Notes: a model not told the origin generated them from the sequence alone. A stretch of DNA of 64,000 nucleotides from Novosphingobium silvae (GCF_009856825.1 NZ_WVTD01000004.1:62001-126000); one strand, 5' to 3'; positions 1 to 8,258 are shown, counted from the stretch's first letter. Made by a program: numbers and translations.

Positions 1-449
1 GCTGCGACACGGATCTCTATCGACGTGTCGTCGACATCAACCTGATGGGAACCGTTTACACCTGCGCGGCGGCCGTGCCGCACATGGTCGCGAACGGCGG
101 GGGCGACATCATCACCATCTCCTCGCTGGCAGCGCGGAAAGGCGGCGCGATGACGAATGCCTATTCCGCCAGCAAGCATGCCGTGAACGCCTTCACGGAC
201 GGGCTGCGGCAGGAGGTTGGCGGCAAGAACATCCGCGTCACCACGCTGATGCCCGGCGCCACCGAGACCGAAGTGGCCGACAACATCGTCGATCCCGGGT
301 GGCGCACCGCGATCAAGGCGCATGTCGCCAAGGATGGCGCGGTCAAGCCGCGCGACATCGGCGAAGCCATCGTCTTCATCCTATCTATGCCGCGCCGGAC
401 CAACATCTCCGAGATATCCATCCGCCCCACGATCGACACATCGGCGTGA
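1..449 (+). CDS. Short-chain dehydrogenase/reductase, 5' end missing
   Basis: The frame is open from the first bases of the window and ends in TGA at 447-449, so the N-terminal half with the Rossmann glycine motif lies outside. About 148 residues remain. Visible SDR signatures are the INLMG segment, the ITISS strand carrying the catalytic serine, and YSASK with catalytic Tyr and Lys, followed by the PGATETEV loop after the active site. The product should be a cytosolic NAD(P)-dependent oxidoreductase; its substrate cannot be read from the sequence. A second SDR starts 36 bases downstream on the same strand, so the two are probably co-transcribed in a catabolic cluster with the aminotransferase that follows. 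Confidence 0.85.
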   Translation, partial: CDTDLYRRVVDINLMGTVYTCAAAVPHMVANGGGDIITISSLAARKGGAMTNAYSASKHAVNAFTDGLRQEVGGKNIRVTTLMPGATETEVADNIVDPGWRTAIKAHVAKDGAVKPRDIGEAIVFILSMPRRTNISEISIRPTIDTSA

Positions 450-484
450 CGGCGGGGCACGAAATCCAGGACGGGAGAGGGACG

Positions 485-1294
485 ATGGCGAAAAGGCTTC
501 AGGACAAGGTCTGCATCATCACCGGAGCCGGCTCGGGCATGGGCAAGGCGATGGCGCAGCTGTTCCACGCGCAGGGTGCCCGGCTCGTACTGGCCGACAT
601 TTCGGGCAAAGAGGAGGAAGTTGCCGTCGCGCTGGGCGACAGGGCAGTGGCCATGCGCTGCGACGTCTCCGACGAGGAGCAGGTCGCAGCGCTTGTCGCC
701 CGCGCCGAAAGCGAGTTCGGCCGCCTTGACGTCCAGTGCAACAACGCCGGTTTCGGCGGGGGCATGGCGGCGCTGCACACCCAGTCCGCCGAACTGTGGG
801 ACAAGGTCCACGCCACGAACATCCGGGGCGTGTTCCTATGCATGAAGTATGGCATCGCCTCCATGCTGCGGACCGGCGGAGGCGCCATCGTCAACACCGG
901 ATCGGCCTCGGCTGCCGTGGGATGGAAGCACCACGGCGTCTACAGTTCGGCCAAGGCGGGCGTGCACCAGCTTACCAGGGTCGCAGCGCTCGACTATTCC
1001 GACCGCAACATCCGCGTGAACGCGGTGGCGCCGGGCACTGTTTGGACCGGGCTTGTGGAAGCCTCCCGGACGTTCGACGTTCCGCCGAAGGATTTTCCCA
1101 CGCTGGCCGGCATCCCGATGGGGCGCTGGGGCCATGCAGAGGATGTCGCCAATGCCGCCCTGTTCCTCGCGAGTGACGAGGCGGCCTACATCACCGGCAT
1201 GGTCCTGCCGGTGGATGGGGGGTACTCGATCGGCTTTTCCGGCATGGGGGCCGAGAGACCCGGGATCGCAAGCGAGACCGCGCAAGACGGCTGA
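485..1294 (+). CDS. SDR family NAD(P)-dependent oxidoreductase
   Basis: A complete 269-residue classical SDR. The start at 485 (MAKRLQDK) follows a GAGAGGG ribosome binding site; the frame is open further upstream but without a site. The cofactor motif TGAGSGMG is at residues 13-20, NNAG at 86-89, the catalytic serine near 140, and YSSAK with Tyr153/Lys157. The C-terminus has the usual LPVDGGYS segment. It should oxidise an alcohol or reduce a ketone in the cytosol. It resembles cyclic diol dehydrogenases and FabG-like enzymes, but the substrate is not predictable. It lies between another SDR and an aminotransferase, suggesting one degradative or biosynthetic operon. Confidence 0.9.
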   Translation: MAKRLQDKVCIITGAGSGMGKAMAQLFHAQGARLVLADISGKEEEVAVALGDRAVAMRCDVSDEEQVAALVARAESEFGRLDVQCNNAGFGGGMAALHTQSAELWDKVHATNIRGVFLCMKYGIASMLRTGGGAIVNTGSASAAVGWKHHGVYSSAKAGVHQLTRVAALDYSDRNIRVNAVAPGTVWTGLVEASRTFDVPPKDFPTLAGIPMGRWGHAEDVANAALFLASDEAAYITGMVLPVDGGYSIGFSGMGAERPGIASETAQDG

Positions 1295-1382
1295 ACCCGC
1301 GCGCAAGCCGGAGCATGGACGCGCGTCCGTGTCTGATGCCCTCGCCGATTGCATCCTCTCCGGGCGCATCGTAGCAGGTGGC

Positions 1383-2537
1383 ATGATCGCCCAAGTCGAA
1401 CCCTTTCATGCGACCACGATCGGCCGCATCGCCTATGAACTCGCCGCCAGCGGGCGCGACGTGATCCATATGGAATACGGCCAGCCCTCGACCGGGGCAC
1501 CGGCGGCGGCGATCGCGGCAGCGCATGCCGTGCTCGACAGCGAACCCGGCGGCTACTGGGAGAGCCCGGCCCTGCGCGAACGGATCGCGCGCCACTATGC
1601 CGAGGACTACGGCGTAAACGTCTCGTCCGAACAGGTGTACCTGACCTGCGGCGCCTCGCCCGCGTTCGTGCTGGCGCTTTCGTGCTGCTTCCGTCCGGGC
1701 GAACGGGTGGCGCTGGCCCGCCCCGGCTACGTCGCCTACCGCAACGCGATGCGCGCGCTCTACATCGAGCCGGTGGAACTGCCCTGCGGCGAGGCGGAGC
1801 GCTACCAGGTCACCGCCGCTGCGCTCGATGCGCTGGATCCTGCGCCCGCCGGGCTCATCGTGGCAAGCCCCGCCAACCCCACCGGCACCGTCATTCCGCC
1901 CGAGGAACTGGCCGCCATAGCCGAGGTCTGCGCGCGCAAGGGCATCAAGGTGATCTCGGACGAGATATACCATGGCCTGACTTACGGCCCCGTCGCCGAC
2001 ACGATGCTCCGCCACGTGCCGGAGGCGCTCGTGGTGAACAGCTTTTCCAAGTGGTACAGCATGGTGGGCTGGCGACTGGGATGGCTGGTGGTGCCGCCGC
2101 ACCTGATTGATCCCGCGCGGGCGCGCATCGCCAACCTGTTCCTGACCCCGCCGGTGGTGGCCCAGCACGCGGGGCTGGTCGCTTTCGACTGCCGCGAGGA
2201 ACTGGAAGGGCATCACGCCAGCTACGCCCGAAATCGCGCGCTTCTTCTCGCAGCCCTTCCGCGACTTGGCCTGTCGCATATCGCTCCGCCCGACGGCGCC
2301 TTCTATATCTGGGCGGACATCGCGCACCTCACCGACGACAGTCTCGCGTTCTGCCGCCGGCTGCTGGAGGATACCGGAGTCGCCACGGCGCCGGGCATCG
2401 ATTTCGACCCCGTGGAAGGCCATCGTTTCATCCGCTTCAGTTTCGCCGTTTCCACGCCCGAGATCGAGGATGCCATCGAACGCATGGTCCCCTGGTTCGC
2501 GGAACAGGCGAGCATCGCCGCGCCTGCCGGAGCATAG
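1383..2537 (+). CDS. Class I/II pyridoxal-phosphate aminotransferase
   Basis: A fold-type I PLP enzyme of 384 residues from ATG 1383; an in-frame GTG at 1329 would add 18 residues. Family marks are GQPSTG near residue 33, NPTGT at 165-169, SDEIYH at 192-197 (Asp contacts the pyridine nitrogen, Tyr the phenolic oxygen), the PLP lysine in SFSKWYSMVGW (Lys223), and the carboxylate-binding arginine region RFIRFSF near the end. It is closest in layout to aspartate/alanine-type aminotransferases. It transfers an amino group between an amino acid and a 2-oxo acid; the real substrate is unknown. It follows two SDR genes on the same strand and is probably the last gene of that operon. Confidence 0.88.
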   Translation: MIAQVEPFHATTIGRIAYELAASGRDVIHMEYGQPSTGAPAAAIAAAHAVLDSEPGGYWESPALRERIARHYAEDYGVNVSSEQVYLTCGASPAFVLALSCCFRPGERVALARPGYVAYRNAMRALYIEPVELPCGEAERYQVTAAALDALDPAPAGLIVASPANPTGTVIPPEELAAIAEVCARKGIKVISDEIYHGLTYGPVADTMLRHVPEALVVNSFSKWYSMVGWRLGWLVVPPHLIDPARARIANLFLTPPVVAQHAGLVAFDCREELEGHHASYARNRALLLAALPRLGLSHIAPPDGAFYIWADIAHLTDDSLAFCRRLLEDTGVATAPGIDFDPVEGHRFIRFSFAVSTPEIEDAIERMVPWFAEQASIAAPAGA

Positions 2538-2618
2538 CCCCTCCTGCGGCTTCGCTCCGGCATGCGGAGTGGGGCATATACCCAGCTTTCACAAAGAGCG
2601 GGTACACTGTAGCAATGT

Positions 2619-2634
2619 GGAACGGGACCGTTCC
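2619..2634. promoter_or_regulatory. Inverted repeat, possible operator
   Basis: Perfect 7-base arms GGAACGG and CCGTTCC flank a 2-base centre, in the AT-richer gap between the aminotransferase and the next gene. Short GAACG/CGTTC palindromes are typical of TetR-family operators, but no TetR gene is visible nearby. The link is inference. Confidence 0.3.
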
Positions 2635-2713
2635 GCAAGTGGGATATGCGTATTGACGCGGGGTGGCACTTTGGGACTTTGGGTTTCCCTTCGGACGCGA
2701 GAATAATCAAGAG

Positions 2714-3157
2714 ATGACCAGTACCCCGGACACACACATCGGCGAGCGCGCGCGCGCGCGGCGCCTGCGAACCTTCCTCAACGATTGCGCCGGAAGCGGC
2801 GCCGCCGAGGAGATCGGCCGGGTGCGCGAGGCTGTCCAAGAACTCGCCTTGGACGTGACCGGGAAGAGCTTCCTCGACGTAGACGCCGTCCATGCCATGC
2901 TGGACAGCGGCGCGGCGATGAGCGCGGTCCTGGAGCTCATGGGCAGTGACATCCGCTTCATGCTGTCGCGCGGGGCCCACGATTCCTGTCTCGCAAGCGT
3001 GTTGACGAACGAGGGCACCGAGGAATCGCTCGCCGAGGGACCGACCCTTGCGCTTGCGCTACTGGGCGCGCACGTGGCCGCCGTCCTCGCCCGGATCGAA
3101 CGAGGTACGCAGCTAACCGAGGCTCACTCGTCCGGCACTTCCCTGCGCCTCCACTGA
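2714..3157 (+). CDS. Hypothetical protein, unrecognised
   Basis: A 147-residue soluble-looking protein. I chose ATG 2714; an in-frame start at 2663 would add 17 residues that do not look like protein (GLWVSLRTRE). The ribosome binding site is weak either way. The N-terminus is basic (GERARARRLRT), followed by helices rich in Ala, Glu and Leu with no membrane segment, no cysteine cluster and no motif I recognise. A GC-rich hairpin follows at 3262-3298. It sits alone between the catabolic cluster and the flagellar region and reads toward the flagellar regulator that ends at 3417. The codon pattern looks like its neighbours, so I take it as a real gene of unknown role. Confidence 0.6.
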   Translation: MTSTPDTHIGERARARRLRTFLNDCAGSGAAEEIGRVREAVQELALDVTGKSFLDVDAVHAMLDSGAAMSAVLELMGSDIRFMLSRGAHDSCLASVLTNEGTEESLAEGPTLALALLGAHVAAVLARIERGTQLTEAHSSGTSLRLH

Positions 3158-3261
3158 GCGCCGCGAGCGCAAGTACGCGGATCTGGATCACGGCCGGTAC
3201 ACGGCTTACCTCCTGGCCGGGAGCCCTTTGCCCGGCAGGCTTTGTGCCTTGTGGCAGCGCT

Positions 3262-3298
3262 GCAGGCCCGGCCGGGAGGGGAGGACGACCGGGCCTGC
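3262..3298. terminator. GC-rich hairpin between convergent genes
   Basis: Perfect 10-base arms GCAGGCCCGG (3262-3271) and CCGGGCCTGC (3289-3298) lie between two genes that converge (ends at 3157 and 3417). There is no T tract, so this is a candidate bidirectional terminator by position and stem strength only. Confidence 0.5.
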
Positions 3299-3416
3299 GT
3301 TCAGGAGACTGCACGTATGAGGTGTCGGACCATGCGGCTCGGACAGGCTCAATCTGGACGCAGATGGCTAAGGAGGCGTTTATGGCGGCCCCGGGCGATC
3401 TGCTTAGCCTGCGGCT

Positions 3417-4019
3417 TCAATTCACCAGCGATGCTTCTATCGCGATGCGGATGGCGTCCGAGGTGTGATTGGCGCCCAGCTTGTTGAGCATGTTGGCGCG
3501 GTGGATTTCGACCGTGCGCGGGCTGATCGAGAGCTTTTCCCCGATGAGGCGGTTGGACAGGCCGCTGGCCACGCCGCCAAGCACTTCACGTTCGCGGCGG
3601 GTAAGGCGATCCACCCGTGCGCGCGCCATGACCTCGCGCAGCTTGGCATTGCCCAGGCTTTCTGCGCGGGTGATGGCGCGCGACAGATTGTCGGTCAGTT
3701 CCTCGGGGCTGATGGGCCATGCGATATAGTCGATCGCGCCATCGAGCACCGCCTGGACGATGCGCTGCGCGGCCGGCTGCTCGCTGAAGGCGATGATCGG
3801 AAACCACTCTCCCTGCCGGGCCATGCTTTCGATCAGTTCCTCGATCGCGCCGGGTTCATCGTGGATGAGCACCACGCCCGAACGCGGCCACGACGAGGCG
3901 AGTTCGGCGACATGCTCGAACGGTTCGACATGGATGTTGCTGGACGAAAGCACATGGCTGATCGCCGCACGGCGGCGCATGTCGCTGTCGATCAGGATCA
4001 GGTTCGAGATGACGTCCAC
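3417..4019 (-). CDS. FixJ/NarL-type response regulator with an atypical receiver
   Basis: A 200-residue regulator with GTG start; GGGAGA lies 6 bases upstream of it. The C-terminal LuxR-type HTH is standard (LTRREREVL at about 139, then SPRTVEIHR and the recognition helix). The N-terminal receiver keeps the acidic pair (Asp11, Asp13), but the phosphoacceptor strand reads VVLIHDEPG, the conserved Ser/Thr region is AFSE, and the usual KP(F/V) is WPI, so the invariant Lys is replaced by Trp101. It may work without canonical phosphorylation. It is the last minus-strand gene after fliS and is probably a flagellar regulator by context only. The ribosome site lies in an inverted repeat (separate entry). 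Confidence 0.85.
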   Translation of the reverse strand: MDVISNLILIDSDMRRRAAISHVLSSSNIHVEPFEHVAELASSWPRSGVVLIHDEPGAIEELIESMARQGEWFPIIAFSEQPAAQRIVQAVLDGAIDYIAWPISPEELTDNLSRAITRAESLGNAKLREVMARARVDRLTRREREVLGGVASGLSNRLIGEKLSISPRTVEIHRANMLNKLGANHTSDAIRIAIEASLVN

Positions 4020-4024
4020 GGCTG

Positions 4025-4056
4025 ATCTCCCTCTTTGGATTAGTGCCTAGGGAGAT
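4025..4056 (-). promoter_or_regulatory. Inverted repeat covering the regulator's ribosome binding site
   Basis: In the transcribed direction ATCTCCCT (4056-4049) pairs with AGGGAGAT (4032-4025), a perfect 8-base stem with a 16-base loop. The 3' arm contains the Shine-Dalgarno GGGAGA for the GTG start at 4019. In RNA it could hide the ribosome site; in DNA it could be an operator. Confidence 0.5.
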
Positions 4057-4132
4057 ATTCGCATCGCATTGTCACGGCGCGCCGGACCTGCTCCGAAACC
4101 GAGCCAACCCCGGCTTGCGGCAGGTTCAACCG

Positions 4133-4167
4133 GCCCGTTTCCGCGCTACGCATTCACCGAAACGGGC
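4133..4167. terminator. Hairpin just after fliS
   Basis: Perfect 9-base arms GCCCGTTTC (4133-4141) and GAAACGGGC (4159-4167) start 3 bases beyond the fliS stop. A TTT run follows on the plus strand only. It probably ends or attenuates the long fli transcript before the regulator gene. Confidence 0.55.
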
Positions 4168-4169
4168 TT

Positions 4170-4556
4170 TTATGTACCCCGCAGGGCCCGCCCGATCTCC
4201 AGGAAGTCCTCGCGCAGCACGCAGATGCGCTCGGAATCGAAGTGCAGCGCGCTGTCCAGCACGGTGCGCCGGGCGGCCTCGTAGATCTGGTTGAGCGCAC
4301 CCGCCACGCCGCCGGTGTCGCCATCGCCGCCGCCGGCAAGGCCCATCTGCAGGGCGGTGATCGCGGTCAGGGCGCGGGTCATCGAGCGGCTCTTCAGGCA
4401 GTTGTCGCCCCGCCGGTCGGCATGGACGGCGGTGCCCAGCGCGCTGACCAGATGCTCGTAGCACAAGTGCACGAGCTCTGCCGGCCCCGCGCCGCTGACG
4501 CGCGCGTCGAAGTCCACGCGGCGATAGGCTTCCTGGGGAGAGGTGAGAAGCATCAT
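4170..4556 (-). CDS. fliS: Flagellin export chaperone FliS
   Basis: A 128-residue (127 if the second of two adjacent ATGs is used) all-helical protein. Family features: the N-terminal SPQEAYRRVDFDARV segment, the central LVHLCYEHLVSALGTA helix, and a C-terminal LREDFLEIGRAL. FliS binds the C-terminus of flagellin in the cytosol, prevents premature polymerisation and delivers it to FlhA. The start lies one base past the fliD stop, so the pair is translationally coupled, the usual fliD-fliS order. It is the last gene of the long minus-strand run beginning with the sigma-54 activator. Confidence 0.88.
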   Translation of the reverse strand: MMLLTSPQEAYRRVDFDARVSGAGPAELVHLCYEHLVSALGTAVHADRRGDNCLKSRSMTRALTAITALQMGLAGGGDGDTGGVAGALNQIYEAARRTVLDSALHFDSERICVLREDFLEIGRALRGT

Positions 4557-4557
4557 G

Positions 4558-5973
4558 TCAGCTGCTCTTGTTCCACTGCGCGATCTGGTTCTGCAGCATC
4601 GAAAGCGTCGACTTGGACGTGCCGATCCGCGTTTCCGACGCGGTGAACTGCGCCACGAGGCGGATGCGCGCCTTCTCCTGCTGCTCGGCCAGGGTCGCCT
4701 TCTCGCCGGTGATGCCGGTCCTCGACTTGGTATAGCCCGCGATCGAGCTGCCGAGCGAGTAGGCATCGCCCGTCGACGTCGCGGCGCGGTAGATGCGGTC
4801 GATCGTGCCGTACACACCGTTGACGCCGTTGGTGAACATCGCCGCCACCCCCTTGGGATCGGTGGCCATCGTGGCCGAGAGGCGATCGGTGTCGAGCGCG
4901 AAGGTGCCGTCGCGAAGGGTCTTGACGCCAAGGTCGGCCAGCGTCCTTGCAGCGCCGGTGGCGCCGGGCATGATCGTGGTGGAGCCGAGCGAGGAGAGCG
5001 AGCGCTTGAGCGCACGCGCGCCTGCGTCGTTGGCAAGGTCGCCGCCGATCCCGGTGGCTCCGTTGAGCGCGCCCACCACTTCGTTGAGGGCATCGACGAA
5101 GTCCTGCATCGAGCCCGAGATGGCGCTGGTCGGATCGGAGAACGAGAGAGTGGTGGGTGCGCCGGTGTTGGTGCCTGAAAGCTGCAGCTTCACGCCGGGG
5201 ATGGCGTCCGTCACCGTGTTCGACGTCGCCGTCATCGAAAGCCCGTCGACCTTGAAGGCCGCGTCGCTCGCAGTGGCCAGAAGCTGGCCGCCCGAGCTTC
5301 CCGGCGACCAGGCGAGCGCGGAAAGGCCGGGGTCCTGTGCCTCCAGCACGAAGCCGTTGGCGGCGCCCTCCGCGCCTTTCAGCACCAGCTGCGCGCCATC
5401 GACGGTGGTGGTGACATAAGCGCTGACGCCCGCGTTGGCGCCGTTGATCGCCGTGGCGACTTCCGCCAGCGTGGCGCCTTGCGGGATCGCGATGTCGACG
5501 GCGGCATGGGCGTTGTCCTGCGCGAAACCGCTCGCAGAGACAGTGCCGAACTTCAGCGTGAGCGTGCCCGAGCCGACCGCGCTGGTGGTTGCCGGGAAGG
5601 GCCTGCTGGCAAGCTGCTGGCCGCCCGCCAGCTTCGTGACTTCCAGGGAGTAGCTGCCGCTGGGCTGGCTGCTGCCCGAGAGCGTGGGAGCGGCGACGCC
5701 CGCGTTGCCGATCACCGGCGTGCGCGCCAGGCTGCCCGATCGCACCAGCGTGCCGAGCGAACTGCTCAGCCCCAGCATCAGCGACTTGATGTTGGAGGCC
5801 ACGGAGATCTGCGCGTCCAGCTTCTCGGACTTGGCGGCGAGCCTGTCGTTGCGCGAGGCGAACTGCGCGGTCGCCAGATTGTTGGCGAGCGCGGTCATGT
5901 CGATCCCGCTTCCTCCGCCAAGCGCGGTCACCAGCGAGGACGAGGTGGTGGCGGATGAAGTGCTGCTTACCAT
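4558..5973 (-). CDS. fliD: Flagellar filament cap protein FliD (HAP2)
   Basis: 471 residues, normal length for a compact FliD. The Ser/Thr-rich N-terminus leads to GGGSGIDMTALANNL, a typical FliD opening, then helices (SEKLDAQISVASNIKSLMLGL) that form the coiled-coil leg. The centre is beta-rich, and the C-terminus has the long helix with QQEKARIRLVAQFTASETRI. It caps the growing filament and directs flagellin folding outside the cell. In many bacteria it is a late gene, but here it is placed after flhB in the early export operon, 49 bases downstream, so it may be transcribed with the basal-body genes. Confidence 0.92.
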   Translation of the reverse strand: MVSSTSSATTSSSLVTALGGGSGIDMTALANNLATAQFASRNDRLAAKSEKLDAQISVASNIKSLMLGLSSSLGTLVRSGSLARTPVIGNAGVAAPTLSGSSQPSGSYSLEVTKLAGGQQLASRPFPATTSAVGSGTLTLKFGTVSASGFAQDNAHAAVDIAIPQGATLAEVATAINGANAGVSAYVTTTVDGAQLVLKGAEGAANGFVLEAQDPGLSALAWSPGSSGGQLLATASDAAFKVDGLSMTATSNTVTDAIPGVKLQLSGTNTGAPTTLSFSDPTSAISGSMQDFVDALNEVVGALNGATGIGGDLANDAGARALKRSLSSLGSTTIMPGATGAARTLADLGVKTLRDGTFALDTDRLSATMATDPKGVAAMFTNGVNGVYGTIDRIYRAATSTGDAYSLGSSIAGYTKSRTGITGEKATLAEQQEKARIRLVAQFTASETRIGTSKSTLSMLQNQIAQWNKSS

Positions 5974-6022
5974 GGTATCCAGAACGGCGGTGGGCGAGGA
6001 GGTTTAAGGCCGGGAAAGGGGT

Positions 6023-7162
6023 TCAGGACACGGAGCCGGGATCGAGCCGTCCGTCAGCGTCGAAGCGCACCGTCACCGGCACGGAGACCTGCGGCGGGCT
6101 GCGCTTTTCCCCGCGCTTCAGGGCCAGGACGAAAGCGAGCAGGGCGGCGACGGCCACATAGTGTTCCTCCCGTATCATCTGCCGTTCGCGGGTGGTGAAG
6201 AACACCGAGCGGGCGAGCGCCGGATACTGCAGCACCGGCAAGCGGTTTTCCGCCGCGAGTTCGCGCATCGCCAGCGCCTTTTCGCCCCGTCCGCGCGCGA
6301 CGACGATGGGCGCGCTTGCCTTCGCCGGATCGTAGGCGAGAGCGATGGCGAAGTGCATCGGGTTGGTCACGACGAACTGCGCGTCCTTCATTGCGGGAAC
6401 GAGCCCGCCCATGGCGATCTTGCGCTGGCGGTCCTTGATCATCGCCTTCTTCTCGGGCGCGCCTTCGCTTTCCTTCGCTTCGTCGCGCACGTCCTGAAGC
6501 GTCATGCGCAGGCGCATCATGCGGCGCACGATCTGGATCGGAAGGTCGAACAGGGCGATCAGCATCAGGCCGCCGGCCAACCAGAACATGAGAAGGACGA
6601 TGGTGTCCCACGCCCATGCAAGCTGGCCCATGACATCGCCCCGGCCAAGCCGCGCAAAGGCATCGATCCGCCCGTCCGCCCACGACCAGGCGATCACGCC
6701 CAGGAGGGCGACCTTGGCGAGGCCCTTGACCATCTCGATCCAGCCCGAGGGCCCGAACACGCGCTTGAGGCCCGACACCGGGTTGATGCGCGAGGCCTTG
6801 GGCGCGATGTTGCCGCCCACCCAGCGCCCGTCGCCGAAGCCGAGCTGCGCGACGAGCGACACCGCGATCACCGCCAGCCCCAGCATGGCGATGGGCGGCA
6901 GCGCGGCGAGAGTGGCGTCCATCAGCATCCGCGCGGGATCGAAGGCGTCGAGCGAGGCGCGGTCGAAGGTCAGGCCCTTGCGCAAGGTGCGCTGCGACAG
7001 GTCCAGCAGCCAGGGCCCCGCCAGCATGAACCACGCAGCCCCGATCGCAACGGACGTGGCGATCGCAAGCTCGCGCGGGCGGATGACGTCGCCGCGCTTG
7101 GCCGCCTCGCGCTTGCGCTTCTCGGAGGGGGCAAAGCTTTTCTCGCCTTCCTGCTCGCTCAT
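6023..7162 (-). CDS. flhB: Flagellar type III export switch protein FlhB
   Basis: 379 residues: basic N-terminus with KRKREAAKRGD, four membrane segments (about 34-54, 89-107, 143-162, 187-209), then the cytosolic domain. FlhB switches the export gate from rod/hook to filament substrates through autocleavage between Asn and Pro of an NPTH motif. Here the motif is NPMH at 267-270: Asn, Pro and His are kept and Thr is Met. The rest of the C-domain (FAIALAYDP, PVLQYPALARSVFF) is standard. The start overlaps the fliR stop by 4 bases. Its partner FlhA is encoded 30 kb away on the other strand. Confidence 0.95.
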   Translation of the reverse strand: MSEQEGEKSFAPSEKRKREAAKRGDVIRPRELAIATSVAIGAAWFMLAGPWLLDLSQRTLRKGLTFDRASLDAFDPARMLMDATLAALPPIAMLGLAVIAVSLVAQLGFGDGRWVGGNIAPKASRINPVSGLKRVFGPSGWIEMVKGLAKVALLGVIAWSWADGRIDAFARLGRGDVMGQLAWAWDTIVLLMFWLAGGLMLIALFDLPIQIVRRMMRLRMTLQDVRDEAKESEGAPEKKAMIKDRQRKIAMGGLVPAMKDAQFVVTNPMHFAIALAYDPAKASAPIVVARGRGEKALAMRELAAENRLPVLQYPALARSVFFTTRERQMIREEHYVAVAALLAFVLALKRGEKRSPPQVSVPVTVRFDADGRLDPGSVS

Positions 7163-7941
7163 AGCCCTAGCACCTCGGCGACCTGCTCGAGCGCCTCGGC
7201 TGAGAGGCGCGAGACCATGTCCGTCAGCACGGGCGCGGCGATCATCAGCGCGGCGATCCCGCCGAGCACGCCTGCCGGCATGCCCAGCGAGAAGAGGTTA
7301 AGCGCGGGCGCCGAGCGGCTGAGCACCCCGGTCACCAGCTGCACCACCAAAAGGACCAGCGTGACCGGAAGCGCGATGCCCACCGCCGTCAGCAGCATCC
7401 GCGAGGCGAAGGAGGCGACGAGCGCGAAACGCTCCGGCCCCAGCCACGTCTGCCCGGGCGGGAACACCTCGTAGCTGCGCGTCAGCAGGGCGAACCATTG
7501 CAGGTGCGCGCCAAGCGCCAGGAACACGATGGTCAGCACGACCATGAAGTACTGTCCGAGCGCGGGAGACTGCGCGCCCGCCACGGGATCGACGGCGACC
7601 GCCATGTTCATGCCCATGCCGCCGCCGATCACTTCGGCCGCGATCACGGGCGCGGCGAAGGAGAGTTGCAGCACGAAACCCAGGGTCAGGCCGACCAGCA
7701 CTTCGCCCAGCACGGCCATGATGCCCGGCGCGGAAAGCAGGGCGGCGGGCGCCGCAACCGGCGTCCATGCACAGATCATGACTGCCACCGCGCCCGCCAC
7801 CATGACCCGTGCCTGCGCGGGGACCGTGACGGCGCCGAACAGCGGAGCGGCCACCAGCACCGCGCCGATGCGGGTCATGACGAAGACAAGCCTCCAGAAC
7901 TCGGCCTCGAGTGCGCCGTAGCCGAAGTCTATGCCGATCAT
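7159..7941 (-). CDS. fliR: Flagellar export gate protein FliR
   Basis: 260 residues, six predicted membrane helices, normal length. The opening FWRLVFVMTRIGAVLVAAPLFG is characteristic. FliR joins FliP and FliQ in the FliP5Q4R1 gate complex inside the MS ring and carries unfolded export substrates across the inner membrane. It lies in the conserved order fliO-P-Q-R-flhB; it overlaps flhB by 4 bases and starts 20 bases after the fliQ stop. Nothing unusual seen. Confidence 0.95.
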   Translation of the reverse strand: MIGIDFGYGALEAEFWRLVFVMTRIGAVLVAAPLFGAVTVPAQARVMVAGAVAVMICAWTPVAAPAALLSAPGIMAVLGEVLVGLTLGFVLQLSFAAPVIAAEVIGGGMGMNMAVAVDPVAGAQSPALGQYFMVVLTIVFLALGAHLQWFALLTRSYEVFPPGQTWLGPERFALVASFASRMLLTAVGIALPVTLVLLVVQLVTGVLSRSAPALNLFSLGMPAGVLGGIAALMIAAPVLTDMVSRLSAEALEQVAEVLGL

Positions 7942-7960
7942 CTGGCGATTGCCGGAGCGA

Positions 7961-8251
7961 TCACCGGGCTACCTGCTCAGCCTGCCCGGTACGGGCGATC
8001 TGGGCGAAGATCTCCTGCGTGTAGTCCGCGATGAGGGTCATCATCGAGGAGCCCAGCAGCACGAGCACCAGCGCGATCACCGCCAGCTTGGGCACGAAGG
8101 TCAGCGTCTGCTCGTTAACCGAGGTCGCGGCCTGGATCACGCCGATGACGAGGCCCACCGCCAGCGAGGCCAGCAGCACCGGCGCCGCCACCAGCGCGGT
8201 CACCCACAGCATCCGGTCGGCAAGGGCGAGCAGGGCGCTGATGTCATCCAT
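7961..8251 (-). CDS. fliQ: Flagellar export gate protein FliQ
   Basis: 96 residues with two membrane helices (about 15-40 and 53-73) forming the FliQ hairpin. Family motif: LAVGLVIGVIQAATSVNEQTL followed by FVPKLAVI. It packs around FliP in the export gate. It starts 8 bases after the fliP stop. The C-terminal tail after the second helix (QEIFAQIARTGQAEQVAR) is a little longer than in the roughly 89-residue enteric form. Confidence 0.95.
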   Translation of the reverse strand: MDDISALLALADRMLWVTALVAAPVLLASLAVGLVIGVIQAATSVNEQTLTFVPKLAVIALVLVLLGSSMMTLIADYTQEIFAQIARTGQAEQVAR

Positions 8252-8258
8252 GGCGCGG

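Noticed and set aside
2663..2683. TGGCACTTTGGGACTTTGG as a sigma-54 promoter of the hypothetical gene
   Set aside because: GG is followed after 10 bases by CT instead of GC, so the -12 element is missing.
3244..3468. 74-residue plus-strand frame running into the regulator gene from the other side
   Set aside because: Starts inside the GC-rich hairpin, has no ribosome site and overlaps the 3' end of the regulator antisense.
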